A DNA stretch of 64,000 nt from Ignavibacteriales bacterium (GCA_015709675.1 CP054182.1:1033448-1097447), one strand, 5' to 3'; counted from the stretch's first letter, positions 51,327 to 60,328 are shown. The notes: generated by a model not told the origin, from the sequence alone. Program-made: numbers and translations.

Positions 51327-52340
51327 TCAGTCGGAGTTTAGCTGGATTACTTCCTGCCAGGCAAGGATCTTGCCCTGCTCTTTGCTAAATACACTGCTGA
51401 TAGCAGACTCCTGTTCAAAAGCAGCAAGATTGCCTCCCATTGGGCTGTTAACTTCAGGAGAAGTGAAAAAAACGGCTGTTGCAGCGGGGATAAGCGCTCC
51501 GGTTATCATATCGGTAACATACAACCGAGCTCCCTGATCAGCCCCGGGATTTTCGGCTATATATGCTGCAAGGCACTCAGCCGAATCAAAAAAGTGGACT
51601 TTGCCTTTTGCGGTAATCATTTCCGCGCCGAATTTCTGATCCATTACGGTCATTTCGCAGAGGAGGCAGTTTGCGTTTCCGTAATCAATCGGCTTAGGTC
51701 CGTCACTGCAGTTAAGTGAAAGGAAGGCAGGTATCAGCAGCATTGCAAGATTAAGTCCTCCGGTAGTGCTTTTCTGTTTCCCGCTGCGTATATAGATAAA
51801 AAGTCCAAGAAGGAAAGCTGCGCCGATAAACGCGCTTCCGGTATAGGGAAGCGATGTGGTGGTCATATTTAAAAGCTGTTTGGTTCCTATGAGCGGCGGC
51901 TGATACGAAAGGCCCGGTACTTTTATCGGGGCATTGGGGTCAAGGTTATGGCCGTAGTCGTAACCCCAGAGATAAAAATCATAAATTCCTATACCGCCAA
52001 CAATAACCAGAAGGGCAAGCCAGCCGAGAACAAGTTTCCTTTTGCCGGCAAGTGCGGTAAGAATACCCAGCAGCGCAAATCCCATAATGATATAAGGCAT
52101 GATTTTTAATTCGGGGATGCTGTCATTATCAATCACCTTCATGCCGATATAGTGATTAAGACCGTTAAGAGTATTCAGGTCGTTTGGCCTGATGCCGGTA
52201 ACCTGATCAGCCCAGATATATATTCCGAGCCCCTCCGGATACTGAGGTGCATCAAGGTCAATGATCCAGATAGGAAGGAAAAGAGAGGGCACTACTAAGA
52301 GTGCGGCTAATAACATCAGAAGTCTTGATTGCTTATTCAT
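51327..52340 (-). CDS. nosL: NosL domain fused to an N-terminal four-helix membrane domain
   Basis: 337 residues. The N-terminal half has four to five hydrophobic helices (LLMLLAALLVVPSLFLPIWI, PYIIMGFALLGILTALA, LVLGWLALLVIVGGIGIYDF, GSAFIGAAFLLGLFIYI). The C-terminal half begins with a lipobox-like LLIPAFLSLNCSDG and carries the NosL core NCLLCEMTVMDQKFGAEMIT and KVHFFDSAECL, with conserved Cys and Met residues that bind Cu(I). Free NosL is a lipoprotein copper chaperone for N2O reductase. Here it is joined to a membrane domain, which may be a fused transporter-like or anchoring partner. It lies between nosZ and nosD. Confidence 0.85.
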   Translation of the reverse strand: MNKQSRLLMLLAALLVVPSLFLPIWIIDLDAPQYPEGLGIYIWADQVTGIRPNDLNTLNGLNHYIGMKVIDNDSIPELKIMPYIIMGFALLGILTALAGKRKLVLGWLALLVIVGGIGIYDFYLWGYDYGHNLDPNAPIKVPGLSYQPPLIGTKQLLNMTTTSLPYTGSAFIGAAFLLGLFIYIRSGKQKSTTGGLNLAMLLIPAFLSLNCSDGPKPIDYGNANCLLCEMTVMDQKFGAEMITAKGKVHFFDSAECLAAYIAENPGADQGARLYVTDMITGALIPAATAVFFTSPEVNSPMGGNLAAFEQESAISSVFSKEQGKILAWQEVIQLNSD

Positions 52341-52377
52341 GGTAATTTCTGTAATATCGTCAATAAAAGAAAAACGA

Positions 52378-52492
52378 GAAAGACCCGGCAGCCATCAAAG
52401 GGATTTTACCGCCATATCTGACTGTCAGTTCAGCAGGCCTGAGAATGCTCACAAGGGTAATGAGCGCTGGTAAAAAAGCCGCCGGGTCTTTC
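52378..52492. repeat. Distant inverted repeat between nosZ and nosL
   Basis: GAAAGACCCGGC (52378-52389) and GCCGGGTCTTTC (52481-52492) are exact complements 91 bases apart and would close a long stem in the nos transcript. It may stabilise the mRNA or reduce read-through from nosZ into the accessory genes. Confidence 0.6.
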
Positions 52493-52507
52493 ATCATCAT
52501 TATCCGG

Positions 52508-54451
52508 TTACTTGCCGGTTCCGTAGGTTAACGGAATATTCTGTCTGGAAACGCGGATATATCCCTGCATTTCCTGGTGAAGCGCAGAACAGAAGTCTGA
52601 GCAGTAGAACGGGTATATACCCTGTGCTTTTGGCTCCCAGAGTATGGTTCTGGTTTCGCCCGGCATAATCAGTATTTCGGCATTATTCATGCCTTTTACC
52701 GCGAAGCCGTGCGGAACATCCCAGTCCTGCTCAAGATTAGTAATGTGGAAATATACTTTATCGCCGGGACGGATGCCTTCGATATTGTCAGGCGAGAAAT
52801 GGCTGCGGCTTGCAGTCATATAGACGTGTACGGTATTGCCGCTCCGCTCAACGCGGCTTTCTTTTTCCGAACGTGTTATATAAGGATGCTTATTTTTTTC
52901 AATCGGATAAACTTTCATGAAATCCTTGGTGAGCAGATCCGCGCGGATACCCTGCGCATAGTGAGGTTCACCAATGGTAGGGAAGTCCAGCAGAAGCTTC
53001 ATCTTTTCACCGCTGATATCAATAAGCTGTGCTGACTGCGTAAGAGCAGGTCCGGTGGGCAGATAACGGTCTTTGGTGATTTTATTAAGAGCGACAAGAT
53101 ATTTGCCGTCTGGTTTGCGGGTATCTCCGCCCATAACCATAAGGTGACCGATTGAGTAATATACTGGAATACGGTCAACCACTTCCCAGGTGCCGATTTT
53201 CCATTTTACCACTTCTGAAGAAATAAATGCGGATGTATACGCGTATCCTTTGTCATCAAACTCGGTGTGAAGAGGTCCGAGACCCGGATCTTTTACTTCG
53301 CCTGCAATAATTTCGTTGTATTTAAGAACAGGAATTCCGTTTACGTTACCCTCAAAAGATTCTTTTTCTATTGCGGATTTGATTTTTGAAAATGAGTGGA
53401 CCGGAATCAGTGATGCAAGTTTACCGCCTGCTGCTATATATTCACCTGACGGATCAACGTCAACGCCGTGGGGTGATTTAGGGGTCGGAAGGAAGTAGAT
53501 AAGTCCGGGGCAGTCTTTCGGGTCAAGCATTTTAACCGTGGTAATCTTCTGGCTGACCGCTGACTGTGTGCTGTGGTCCATATAGTTGTGATAGTAGGTG
53601 CCGGGGAAGTCTTTAGCTTTTCCTTTAGCAACATATTCTTCCGCGAGTTTCCAGTTAACAGCGGCGATAAAATCTTTATCATTCTTTGATGCATTAATTT
53701 CAAGCAGAGTATTTGCCTGCTCGGAGTTATATGAAGTAAAGAACGCCCAGCCGTGTGAAGCGCCTTTGCCTGAACGGGCGAGATCATAGTGGAAGCCCGG
53801 CATCATTATCTGGAAAGCAAGATTCATTCTTCCGGTTTCTTTATCAACTTTAATAAAGGAAATAGTGCCGTGGAAGTTTTCTTTATAGGTTGCAATTGAA
53901 GGGTCAGCATCACCGAAGGGAACGCTGAATCTGGTTGAAGCAACCACATATTCAGAATTTTCAGTGGTGAAAGGGGAGCCGTGGTTGCCGGCTGAGTTTG
54001 GAATTTCAATAATTTCCGCAGTTTCAAACTCTTTAAGATCAATGCGTGCAATACGGGGAGTGTTGTTTCCGTTTATGAATATCCATTTGCCGTCTGCAAC
54101 GCCATCGGTCTGGGAAAGTGAAGGATGATGAGCATCATCCCAGGGCACAAAGCCGTGAGAAGTATTGAGCATTGGTTTGGTTTCTTCAGAATAACCGTAA
54201 CCGGTTTCAGGATTCTGTGAGAAAACAGAAATTACCTTAAAGAGACGGCCTGAAGGGAGACCATAGACAGAAAGCTGTCCGCTGAATCCGCCGCTCATGA
54301 ATCCGTAGAACTCATCCTGTGAGCCGGGTTTAACATATACCTTTGCGGCAGCATCACCGGTATCGAGTGATGAGTTTGAGTTGCCACAGCCGTACCAGGT
54401 AAGCAGCAGTGAAGCCGCAAAAAGAAATAGAATAACAGAACCTTTTTTCAT
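52508..54451 (-). CDS. nosZ: Nitrous oxide reductase, clade II (Sec-exported)
   Basis: 647 residues. The Sec-type N-terminus MKKGSVILFLFAASLLLTWY lacks the twin-arginine motif of clade I enzymes. The seven-bladed propeller carries CuZ-site His residues: DDAHHPSLSQTDG, SPHGVDVDPSGEYI, LGPLHTEFDDKGYAYTSAFI and SIGHLMVMGGD. The C-terminal cupredoxin domain carries the CuA site FYCSDFCSALHQEMQGYIRV. It reduces N2O to N2 in the periplasm, using electrons from a cytochrome such as the one encoded just upstream. All metal ligands I can check are present. The Cys near residue 22 (WYGC) is not a convincing lipobox. Confidence 0.96.
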   Translation of the reverse strand: MKKGSVILFLFAASLLLTWYGCGNSNSSLDTGDAAAKVYVKPGSQDEFYGFMSGGFSGQLSVYGLPSGRLFKVISVFSQNPETGYGYSEETKPMLNTSHGFVPWDDAHHPSLSQTDGVADGKWIFINGNNTPRIARIDLKEFETAEIIEIPNSAGNHGSPFTTENSEYVVASTRFSVPFGDADPSIATYKENFHGTISFIKVDKETGRMNLAFQIMMPGFHYDLARSGKGASHGWAFFTSYNSEQANTLLEINASKNDKDFIAAVNWKLAEEYVAKGKAKDFPGTYYHNYMDHSTQSAVSQKITTVKMLDPKDCPGLIYFLPTPKSPHGVDVDPSGEYIAAGGKLASLIPVHSFSKIKSAIEKESFEGNVNGIPVLKYNEIIAGEVKDPGLGPLHTEFDDKGYAYTSAFISSEVVKWKIGTWEVVDRIPVYYSIGHLMVMGGDTRKPDGKYLVALNKITKDRYLPTGPALTQSAQLIDISGEKMKLLLDFPTIGEPHYAQGIRADLLTKDFMKVYPIEKNKHPYITRSEKESRVERSGNTVHVYMTASRSHFSPDNIEGIRPGDKVYFHITNLEQDWDVPHGFAVKGMNNAEILIMPGETRTILWEPKAQGIYPFYCSDFCSALHQEMQGYIRVSRQNIPLTYGTGK

Positions 54452-54465
54452 GGATCAGCTCCTGA

Positions 54466-54945
54466 TTATTTTTTGATTTGTGATGATGTGTGTCTGAAAT
54501 ATTCGAGCAGTTTGAGTGCATCTTCCATAGTTACATTCTGAAATGGCATGGGCGTCATATATTCGGCGAGCATCTTTTTTGCTTCGGGGTGTTTCTGCAG
54601 CATGCCTTCGGGGTTCATAATCATATTGACGACGTATTCAGGTGACCGTCTGATGAGAACATCTGCCTGTGCGGGTCCGACATAGCGCTCGTCAAGTTTA
54701 TGGCAGGCGGAGCACTTTTCGGTAAAGATTTTTTCGCCGTCTTTTACTTTCATCATGTCAAGTTCAGCCAGGGAAAGTTTGGTTTTGATCGGGCCGACGC
54801 CGTTTTCCATTTCGAATTCGGTCAGGCCGTATTCGTTGGTCTTGTTGGGGTCCTCAGCGGCCGGTTCGGGAGTATCTTTTTTATCAGAGCATGCAGCCAG
54901 CAGAAATGCCATTGCCAGCAGGGTCAGCAGGGAGAGTTTTTTCAT
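54466..54945 (-). CDS. c-type cytochrome lipoprotein, first gene of the nos operon
   Basis: 159 residues. The lipoprotein signal is MKKLSLLTLLAMAFLLAACS, with Cys at 19. A linker rich in Asp, Glu and Pro follows, then a single haem c motif CSACH (about 80-84) with a likely axial Met near the C-terminus (MTPMPFQNVTMEDA). It starts the nos operon 14 bases before nosZ and probably brings electrons to the CuA site. It resembles the small cytochromes found with clade II nosZ. Confidence 0.9.
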   Translation of the reverse strand: MKKLSLLTLLAMAFLLAACSDKKDTPEPAAEDPNKTNEYGLTEFEMENGVGPIKTKLSLAELDMMKVKDGEKIFTEKCSACHKLDERYVGPAQADVLIRRSPEYVVNMIMNPEGMLQKHPEAKKMLAEYMTPMPFQNVTMEDALKLLEYFRHTSSQIKK

Positions 54946-54964
54946 GTTGTATTCCTTATGTACT

Positions 54965-55058
54965 AATCGGATAAAATTGTCTGATTCATCTTGTTAAAAA
55001 AATCCGTTTTCTTCTGAGGGATACGCAGCTTAGAAATCGGATAAAATTATCTGATTCA
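54965..55058. promoter_or_regulatory. Two copies of a candidate nos operator
   Basis: AATCGGATAAAATTGTCTGA (54965) and AATCGGATAAAATTATCTGA (55035) are each followed by TTCA. The copies differ by one base in 24 and lie 70 bases apart. Each is an imperfect palindrome (ATCGGA...TCTGAT). The first lies 20 bases before the cytochrome c start. The pattern is not the FNR/DNR TTGAT-N4-ATCAA type; the regulator is unknown. Confidence 0.6.
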
Positions 55059-55224
55059 AAATTACGGTTTTCTTTTGATACTGTCAAGTAAAATCGGAAG
55101 GGAGTAAAATCGAAATTTGGGGGGATGTGCGAAAATTGGCAAAAATGGATGATTAAACCGGAGAACCGGAAAAATTCGCCCGGAACTTAGACTTTCCGCG
55201 GATTTTGGTCGAAAAATTATTTCG

Positions 55225-55714
55225 GTAGAGACAATGCAAATGCTAACCGGATGTTTTATTGATAACGGTCCTCTGCATTTGCGTCGTCTCAGGGAAGAAC
55301 GGGAGGACGAAGATTCGGGAAAACGCAGATACGCGATGGGATAATTCAAGGTATGTTACACGCAGACACGCGATGAGACGATGCGAGGTATGTTACACAC
55401 AGATACGCGATGAGACGACGCAATCGCAAAAATCTTTCGTATATAGTTGTCTATCCTGGCGATTGCATCGTCTTTACGAAAAAATGGAATGAATTGCTGT
55501 AGAGACGATGCAAATGCTAACCGGATGTTTTATTGATGACGGTCCTCTGCATTTGCGTCGTCTCAGGGAAGAACGGGAGGGCGAAGATTTGGTAAAACAC
55601 AGATACGCGATGGGGAGATGATAGTTATGTTAAACGCAGATACGCGATGAGACGACGCAATCGCAAAAATCTTTCGTATATAATTGTCTATCCTGGCGAT
55701 TGCATCGTCTCTAC
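55225..55714. repeat. REPIN-like array, two A-B hairpin pairs (locus 2)
   Basis: Hairpin A at 55225-55290 and 55499-55564, hairpin B at 55412-55478 and 55649-55714, with the same arms and alternation as at 31381-31859. The loops differ between loci but agree within a locus (GCTAACCGGATGTTTTATTG in A; AAAATCTTTCGTATATA in B), so each array was amplified locally. No gene lies in 55059-55756. Confidence 0.82.
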
Positions 55715-55756
55715 GATTGCATCGTCACAACGGGGATGCATCGTCTGATGGAAGAT

Positions 55757-56905
55757 TTACACAACCAGATTTTCTTTGAGTTCGGGCGCTGCTTTGGGAA
55801 TTTCGATATATACGGTTGTGCCATCCGGGGCATGGCTGGTAAGGGTTACCGTGCCGTGCAGGAAGTTTTCCGTAAAGAGCTTTACGCTGTAGGTGCCGAG
55901 TCCGTGGCCCGGTTCTTTCTTGGTGGTGAATGAACGCTGGAAAAGCTGACTTTTAATCCTTTGCGGAAGCACTTTGGGATTGTTTACGCTGAAGACGACC
56001 GTGTTTTCCAGAACCGTATATCCGGCGGTTATCCGTTCCCCGGGAAGGCTTGCTTCCAGCGCGTTTTTGATAAGATTGCCAACCACTCGGGAAAGCAGGA
56101 CTTTGTCAGCATAGATATCTGCATTTTCATCTTCATCAAGAAGCAGTTCTTTCCCCTCAGCGGCTTTGTGCCCGGCATAGAGTGATTTCATCTCACGCAT
56201 GAAAGGAGTTATCTTAAACCAGGATGGCTGCGCAAAAAGCTCCCCTTTTTCAGCCGAGAGGAGATCGCGGTGCAGTTTAATTTCATCAATCAGCCGTTCG
56301 GTCAGATTCATCATCATGGTAACTTCTTCGGTGGTGGCATCAGTTTCCATGGCAATAAGACTGGCAAGTCCCTGAAGCCCGCCGGCAGTATTCAGCACAT
56401 CGTGAAAGAAAACCCGCTCAAGAATTTTCTTTCTTTTTTCGGCACTTATATCGCGCAGAGAGAGAATCAGAAAATCATACGGCCCAAGCTGCAGCGGAGT
56501 GGCCATTACCTCAAACTCAGCGGCATCCGAAGCTTTAAGAGTCAGGTGACATTCATTCACAGATTTGGAGTTGGTTTCAGCACAGTTAACGATGGAGTTA
56601 ACCGCGCCGCAGGTACGACAGTTGATGGAGGTGCCGCAGCCATTGGGAGCATTTTTGGCATTAACGCATTCAACAGCATCGCCGAATCTCTTACCCCGGA
56701 CATCCTCCATGGAATCAAATCCGAAAGTACGGAGGAATTTTTCATTCCCCCCGATTATTTCGCGGTTTTTATTAAGGATCAGGATAAACTCAGGCATCGC
56801 CTCGAGACAGGCAAGAAGAAGACGGTTTCCGGCAATGAACTCACTTTCAGTGTAGATCAATTCGTCAGGTGTTTTCTCTGCCGGTAAAAATTCAGTCGCT
56901 AGCAT
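55757..56905 (-). CDS. PAS-domain histidine kinase with a Cys cluster
   Basis: 382 residues from ATG 56905 (with GAAGGGAAG upstream; a longer frame to 56935 is less likely). It has no membrane helix. The PAS domain (about 30-160) contains the cysteine cluster VECVNAKNAPNGCGTSINC and RTCG, in a C-x10-CG-x5-C-x2-C pattern seen in PAS proteins that may bind an Fe-S or other redox-active centre. The histidine kinase core starts at KILERVFFHDVLNTAGGLQG, and the HATPase domain carries RVVGNLIKNALEASLPGERI and PGHGLGTYSVKLF. Next to the nos operon, a cytoplasmic redox or gas sensor is a reasonable reading; no partner response regulator is adjacent. Confidence 0.88.
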   Translation of the reverse strand: MLATEFLPAEKTPDELIYTESEFIAGNRLLLACLEAMPEFILILNKNREIIGGNEKFLRTFGFDSMEDVRGKRFGDAVECVNAKNAPNGCGTSINCRTCGAVNSIVNCAETNSKSVNECHLTLKASDAAEFEVMATPLQLGPYDFLILSLRDISAEKRKKILERVFFHDVLNTAGGLQGLASLIAMETDATTEEVTMMMNLTERLIDEIKLHRDLLSAEKGELFAQPSWFKITPFMREMKSLYAGHKAAEGKELLLDEDENADIYADKVLLSRVVGNLIKNALEASLPGERITAGYTVLENTVVFSVNNPKVLPQRIKSQLFQRSFTTKKEPGHGLGTYSVKLFTENFLHGTVTLTSHAPDGTTVYIEIPKAAPELKENLVV

Positions 56906-57006
56906 ATTTGCTTCCCTTCTCCTGGAAAATATCATATAATTGTAATACAGCTTGTCCTGGGTTTTGAAAATTCCTGCAAATTTTGTGCCGGAGAGAACAC
57001 CGGGTG

Positions 57007-57162
57007 CTAAAAGAAAAAGAAGAAGTAGAGAAAAACAGAAATGAGGATTATTTCAACAATTATCAGAAGCGGCGGCAATGATAGTATAGTATCAATAAGT
57101 GAAACAGGAGCTTTTTTCCCTGGCTGCCGCGGATTTTGCTGATCATGATCCTGATTGCTCAT
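57007..57162 (-). CDS. 51-residue single-pass membrane peptide
   Basis: An ATG at 57162 with GGCGGTG just before it opens a 51-codon frame. The product begins MSNQDHDQQNPRQPGKKAP (charged and polar) and has a hydrophobic C-terminal segment (LLIIVEIILISVFLYFFFFF) ending at the stop. It looks like a tail-anchored peptide. No family is recognised. It lies in the gap between the PAS kinase and the divergent Crp/Fnr gene, in the direction of the kinase. Confidence 0.5.
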   Translation of the reverse strand: MSNQDHDQQNPRQPGKKAPVSLIDTILSLPPLLIIVEIILISVFLYFFFFF

Positions 57163-57277
57163 AATTCACCGCCGGGATGAAATGTAAGTTTTCTCAACAT
57201 TGAGAGAAATTTTTTCATTTGCAGTACTCTACCATAGTTTGTCATTGCCAGTTCAATTAGCGAGGAAATGTTACCTG

Positions 57278-57868
57278 ATGAATTTTACTAAAATACGTGC
57301 TTTTTATGAAAGATTTATACCGCTCACTGAGGGAATGTGGAGAGAACTTGAAAGCTGTCTGACGGTCAGAGAGTTAAAAAAAGGTGAGATTTTTATCCGA
57401 GAGGGAGAACGCTGTGATTACGTGAGTTTTTTGGAGGAAGGCCTGCTTCGTATGTACTATCTTAAGGAGGGGAAGGAGGTATCTGCCGCGTTTTTCTTTT
57501 CAGGTATTTATCTTTCGGTCTATGACAGTTTTGTAACCCGCTCCCCTTCACGGGTTTGTGTAGATGCCCTGACTGACTCGGTATTAATTAATCTGGATTA
57601 TGATTCCGTGCAGACACTTTACCGGATGAATCCGGAATTTGAAAAATTCGGACGGCTGATTGCAGAAGCGATTCTGGTATCCACCAATAAAAGAATGATG
57701 TCCCTTATGCTTGATGATCCGGAAACCCGGTATAAAAATCTTCTTAAAGAACGTCCTAAAGTAATCCAGCATATACCGCAATATATGATAGCTTCCTACC
57801 TTGGAGTGACCCCTGAAGGACTGAGCAGAATTAAAAAAAGAATCCACACAAATGTTCAGGATGGTTAA
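57278..57868 (+). CDS. Crp/Fnr-family transcriptional regulator
   Basis: 196 residues from ATG 57278; an earlier in-frame start is not convincing. A cNMP-like effector domain (about 20-120: KGEIFIREGERCDYVSFLEE, GKEVSAAFFFSGIYLSVYDS) is followed by a long dimer helix and a winged HTH (IPQYMIASYLGVTPEGLSRI). No Fe-S cysteines of the FNR type are visible at the N-terminus. The pattern is the common Bacteroidota Crp/Fnr type. It precedes the TonB-dependent receptor gene by about 100 bases and may control it; a role in nos control is possible but the nos operator is not a Crp/FNR site. Confidence 0.88.
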   Translation: MNFTKIRAFYERFIPLTEGMWRELESCLTVRELKKGEIFIREGERCDYVSFLEEGLLRMYYLKEGKEVSAAFFFSGIYLSVYDSFVTRSPSRVCVDALTDSVLINLDYDSVQTLYRMNPEFEKFGRLIAEAILVSTNKRMMSLMLDDPETRYKNLLKERPKVIQHIPQYMIASYLGVTPEGLSRIKKRIHTNVQDG

Positions 57869-57970
57869 AAATAGCCTGACGGCAGATTTCTTAACCTGAA
57901 TCAATGCCCCTGCATGCGCCGGTTAGTAAGTTATGGGAGTAAATATAATTTATTCAGAGGGCAAAAAATC

Positions 57971-60274
57971 ATGAAAGTACCAGTTTATCTCACAGCACTG
58001 CTGTTTCTTTTTGCGCAGGCGGTTTTTCCGGCGGAAGGACCGTCAGGTTCAGTTACAGGAAGAATAACGGATGCAGTAACCCGCCAGCCGCTGCCGGGGG
58101 TTAATATCCTTGTGACGGGAACTACCTATGGTGCCGCGACCGATGCACAGGGAAAGTTTGAAATTACCGGTCTTCCTGTGGGGACGTATATCCTGCGCAT
58201 CTCTTTTCTGGGCTATGAGCCGGTATATATATCTGATGTTGTAGTACGCAGCAGCAGAGCAACGGTCGTGGAACATGCCCTGCGTGAAGCAGCGGTAGAG
58301 ACTGGCGAGATTCTGGTTGAAGGGGGGAAATACTTTGAAACAACCGCGGGAACCACGGTAAGCACACAGACGATGGGTTATGAGGAAATACGTAGAAGTG
58401 CCGGAGCCGCGGGGGATGTTCTCAGACTCGTGCAGGTAATGCCGGGTGTGGTTATTGCAAACGATACACGGAACGATCTGATTGTCCGCGGAGGCACGCC
58501 GGCGGAAAATCTTATTATAATAGATAATATTGAATTCCCCTCAATTAATCATTACGCTTCCCAGAACAGCAGCGGCGGGCCGATAAGTATGTTGAACACT
58601 GAGTTTATCAATGAGGCGAACTTTCTCTCCGGAGGATTTAACGCGCAGTATGGCGACCGGCTCTCCTCGGTGCTGGATATATCACTCAGGGAAGGGAGCA
58701 GGCAGAATCATGCTTTTGATCTGGAGATGGGACTCGCCGGATTTGGAGCAATGGCTGAAGGGCCGCTTGCCGGCAAGGGATCATATATATTCTCACTCAG
58801 AAGAAGCTATCTTGAACTGCTGAAGGATGCCATCGCGCTCACCGCGGTTCCAGAATACTGGAATTATAATACAAAATTTGTCTTTGAACCGGATAACAGC
58901 AATAAACTCTGGCTGGTGAGCATGGGGGGTATTGATGAAATAGACTTTAACGTGGATCCGAATGACCCCGAAGACCCAAGCATGAACGGTGTTAAGGATG
59001 AGGGCTGGCAGTCAGTGACCGGACTCAACTGGCAGCATCTCTACGGAAATTCAGGATTCGGTGTTCTGGGATTATCAGACGGTATATACTTTGACAAATC
59101 ACTGGTAACCGATGAGCAGAATGGCGGTATAACCATCCTGAGCCAGAACAGTTACGACGGAGTTACCAATCTGCGGTATGATGCAACTCTGAACTTCAGA
59201 AAGACCGGCATCCTGAAAGCAGGCGCCATGCTCAAACGAATCAGGGCACGGTATGATCTTTCTCAGCCCTTCGGTCTGGAGAACTCATTTTCTTCCGACA
59301 CCGCAAGAGTAAACGCAGTGTTTATTTCGGAGAATTATACATCCTATCTGCCATCGGTATATGCAGAGTTCTCGCCTGAACTTGGCGGGTTATTAGAAGT
59401 GACCGCCGGACTCAGGTATGACCGGTTTTCAGTACTGGGTGAATCGGAAATCAGTCCGCGTATTTCTGCACGCTTTCATGCAACCGACAAACTATCATTT
59501 TCGGGGGCTTACGGCATCTACTATCAGTCTCCGTCACTTATCTATATAAAAGCAGATCCGCTGAATGAGCAGCTAAAGCCTATCCGGTCAAGACAGGCAG
59601 TCATCGGATCGAATTACTTTCCCGTACCAGATATCAGGATAAGTCTGGAAGGGTATTATAAAGTATATGACCGGTACCCTGTTAGTACTGAATATACCGC
59701 GCTCACTCTTGCAAATACGGGAGACAGTTTTGGGGCGGGGGGTCTGCTCTTCCCGATGGTGAGTGAAGGAACGGGAACATCATACGGGCTTGAACTGTAT
59801 CTGCAGAAAAAACTGACAGATAATCTTTACGGTCAGGTAAGCTATTCGTTCTCAAACACAAAGCACAAGGCGCTTGACGGCATTGAACGGAGAGCCAGTT
59901 TTGATATACCTCATATCTTTACAATAGTCGGGGGATATAAATCGGGCGAATGGGAATTATCGGCAAAATTTGCCTACTCAAAAGGAAGACCATACACACC
60001 GTTTGATCAGGCAGTATCATTCGCGCAGAACAGAGGAGTACTTGATATGACAAAACTGAACGGCGCCAGACTGCCGGATTATCAGCGGCTTGATCTTCGC
60101 ATGGATAAACGCTTCAACTATGAAGGATGGAGCATGGTATTCTTCGTAGAGATTCTGAATGTATATAATCATAAGAATATACAGAACTATATTTGGAATC
60201 CTAAAACCCGGAGGCAGGCATCCCTGAATCAGTATTCGTTTCTTCCCGCTGCCGGATTCAATCTGAAATTTTAA
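57971..60274 (+). CDS. TonB-dependent receptor with carboxypeptidase-regulatory N-terminal domain
   Basis: 767 residues from ATG 57971; a GTG/ATG further upstream would extend past the signal. The signal peptide (about 1-20) is followed by a CarboxypepD_reg-like domain (SVTGRITDAVTRQPLPGVNI ... GLPVGTYILRISFLGYEPVY). Next come a plug domain (RSAGAAGDVLRLVQVMPGVV, NDLIVRGGTPAENLIIIDNI) and the 22-stranded barrel (for example GLELYLQKKLTDNLYGQVSY, SFSNTKHK). The C-terminus ends with the aromatic residue expected for outer-membrane insertion (AAGFNLKF). It probably imports an unknown ligand using TonB. No SusD-like partner follows, so it is not a typical polysaccharide locus. Confidence 0.93.
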   Translation: MKVPVYLTALLFLFAQAVFPAEGPSGSVTGRITDAVTRQPLPGVNILVTGTTYGAATDAQGKFEITGLPVGTYILRISFLGYEPVYISDVVVRSSRATVVEHALREAAVETGEILVEGGKYFETTAGTTVSTQTMGYEEIRRSAGAAGDVLRLVQVMPGVVIANDTRNDLIVRGGTPAENLIIIDNIEFPSINHYASQNSSGGPISMLNTEFINEANFLSGGFNAQYGDRLSSVLDISLREGSRQNHAFDLEMGLAGFGAMAEGPLAGKGSYIFSLRRSYLELLKDAIALTAVPEYWNYNTKFVFEPDNSNKLWLVSMGGIDEIDFNVDPNDPEDPSMNGVKDEGWQSVTGLNWQHLYGNSGFGVLGLSDGIYFDKSLVTDEQNGGITILSQNSYDGVTNLRYDATLNFRKTGILKAGAMLKRIRARYDLSQPFGLENSFSSDTARVNAVFISENYTSYLPSVYAEFSPELGGLLEVTAGLRYDRFSVLGESEISPRISARFHATDKLSFSGAYGIYYQSPSLIYIKADPLNEQLKPIRSRQAVIGSNYFPVPDIRISLEGYYKVYDRYPVSTEYTALTLANTGDSFGAGGLLFPMVSEGTGTSYGLELYLQKKLTDNLYGQVSYSFSNTKHKALDGIERRASFDIPHIFTIVGGYKSGEWELSAKFAYSKGRPYTPFDQAVSFAQNRGVLDMTKLNGARLPDYQRLDLRMDKRFNYEGWSMVFFVEILNVYNHKNIQNYIWNPKTRRQASLNQYSFLPAAGFNLKF

Positions 60275-60310
60275 TGTTTTTTATGAATGGTCAAACCAGG
60301 ACGGTAAGTG

Positions 60311-60328
60311 GTACATACAAAATTGTAC
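60311..60328. promoter_or_regulatory. Small inverted repeat upstream of the NAD(P)-binding protein
   Basis: GTACATACAAAATTGTAC: five-base arms around eight bases, about 105 bases before the next gene. It may be an operator, for example of a MarR/HxlR-type regulator; evidence is weak. Confidence 0.25.

Noticed and set aside
54965-55058. FNR/DNR box upstream of nos
   Set aside because: The TTGAT-N4-ATCAA pattern is absent; the repeated site has a different arm sequence.
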